A stretch of DNA of 64,000 bases from Pseudomonas paraeruginosa PA7 (GTDB lineage: Bacteria > Pseudomonadota > Gammaproteobacteria > Pseudomonadales > Pseudomonadaceae). The stretch lies in assembly GCF_000017205.1 (NCBI RefSeq), contig NC_009656.1:4716001-4780000 (forward strand), read 5' to 3'. Below, in pieces: positions 63,660 through 64,000 of the stretch. How positions within the stretch are numbered: position 1 is the first letter of the stretch; every line of letters begins with the position of its first letter. The position numbers and the translations under genes were made by a program. Below the pieces are notes generated by a model that was not told where the DNA came from, searched no databases, and saw nothing but the letters and a program-made list of their open reading frames with translations.

Positions 63660-64000
63660 TCAGATCACGCCACGGCGAATCTGGTCTTCCTCGATGGATT
63701 CGAACAGGGCCTTGAAGTTGCCCTCGCCGAAGCCCTGGTTGCCCTTGCGCTGGATGATCTCGAAGAAGATCGGGCCGATCACCGTGTCGGTGAAGATCTG
63801 CAGCAGGATGCCGTCGTCGCCCGGGGCGCCGTCGATCAGCAGGTTCAGCTCGCGCAGTTGCTCCAGCGGCTCGCCGTGGCCGGCGACGCGGGTGTCGACC
63901 TTCTCGTAGTAGGTGTCCGGGGTCGACATGAACTTCACCCCGTTGTCGCGCAGCTTGCGCACGGTGGCGTAGATGTCCTCGGTGGTCAGGGCGATGTGCT
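63660..64000 (-). CDS. hpd: 4-hydroxyphenylpyruvate dioxygenase Hpd (5' end cut by window)
   Basis: Only the last ~113 residues are present; the rest lies beyond base 64000. The piece starts HIALTTEDIYATVRKLRDNG and contains ILLQIFTDTVIGPIFFEIIQRKG. These carry a His and the Glu of the iron-binding triad of HPPD (VOC fold). It converts 4-hydroxyphenylpyruvate, the product of PhhC on tyrosine, to homogentisate. PAO1 equivalent PA0865. Confidence 0.95.
   Translation of the reverse strand, partial: HIALTTEDIYATVRKLRDNGVKFMSTPDTYYEKVDTRVAGHGEPLEQLRELNLLIDGAPGDDGILLQIFTDTVIGPIFFEIIQRKGNQGFGEGNFKALFESIEEDQIRRGVI

Overview
The window is chromosomal DNA of Pseudomonas aeruginosa or its outlier lineage (PA7-like, P. 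paraeruginosa). It is GC-rich with strong third-position GC bias. Gene order matches the PAO1 stretch PA0919 to PA0865: kup, rimO, mgtE, alp lysis genes, tRNAs, rsmA, lysC, alaS, aru, argR-aot, acsA, itaconate genes, phh, pbpG, mliC, aroP2, hpd. PAO1 numbers are recalled from memory and no search was run. The exception to this order is a two-partner secretion pair at 48.5-55.3 kb between the PA0874-like gene and phhR. From its size, five RGD motifs and position I recognise it as exolysin exlB-exlA. That marks the strain as exlA-positive, a group that usually lacks type III secretion.

Layout. 1-8.6 kb is housekeeping: an Ala-PG hydrolase fragment, cytochrome b561, K+ uptake, RimO, two small unknown proteins, MgtE and a secreted unknown. 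8.5-11.9 kb is the alp programmed-lysis locus: repressor AlpR, divergent antiterminator AlpA, and the alpBCDE lysis cassette behind a strong promoter followed by hairpins. 12.0-17 kb holds two identical tRNA-Arg genes, tRNA-Ser, rsmA, lysC and alaS. 17-31.7 kb is arginine: a threonine aldolase-like gene, then the succinyltransferase catabolic operon aruCFGDB-(small His-rich ORF)-aruE, the regulator argR and the uptake operon aotJQMOP. Matching ArgR half-sites lie upstream of aotJ and aruC. 32-34 kb is acetyl-CoA synthetase. 34-44 kb is the itaconate cluster: TRAP transporter, CoA transferase, hydratase, citramalyl-CoA lyase, accessory enzymes and a divergent LysR regulator. 44-48 kb has a second LysR gene, a FUSC-family membrane protein and a small secreted DUF2790 protein. 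48.3-55.3 kb is exlBA with its leader. 55-64 kb is aromatic amino acid catabolism (phhR, phhABC, aroP2, hpd), with pbpG, arfB and mliC in between.

How the genes work together. Three catabolic modules each sit next to their own regulator (ArgR, an itaconate LysR, PhhR). Host-interaction functions are concentrated here: exolysin, self-lysis, itaconate degradation, lysozyme inhibitor, MgtE and RsmA. Nothing in the window is clearly an undescribed multi-gene system. The least explained parts are the ExlA C-terminal helical segment, the inverted repeat in the exlB leader, the phage-tail-like AlpD/AlpE, and the accessory enzymes of the itaconate cluster.
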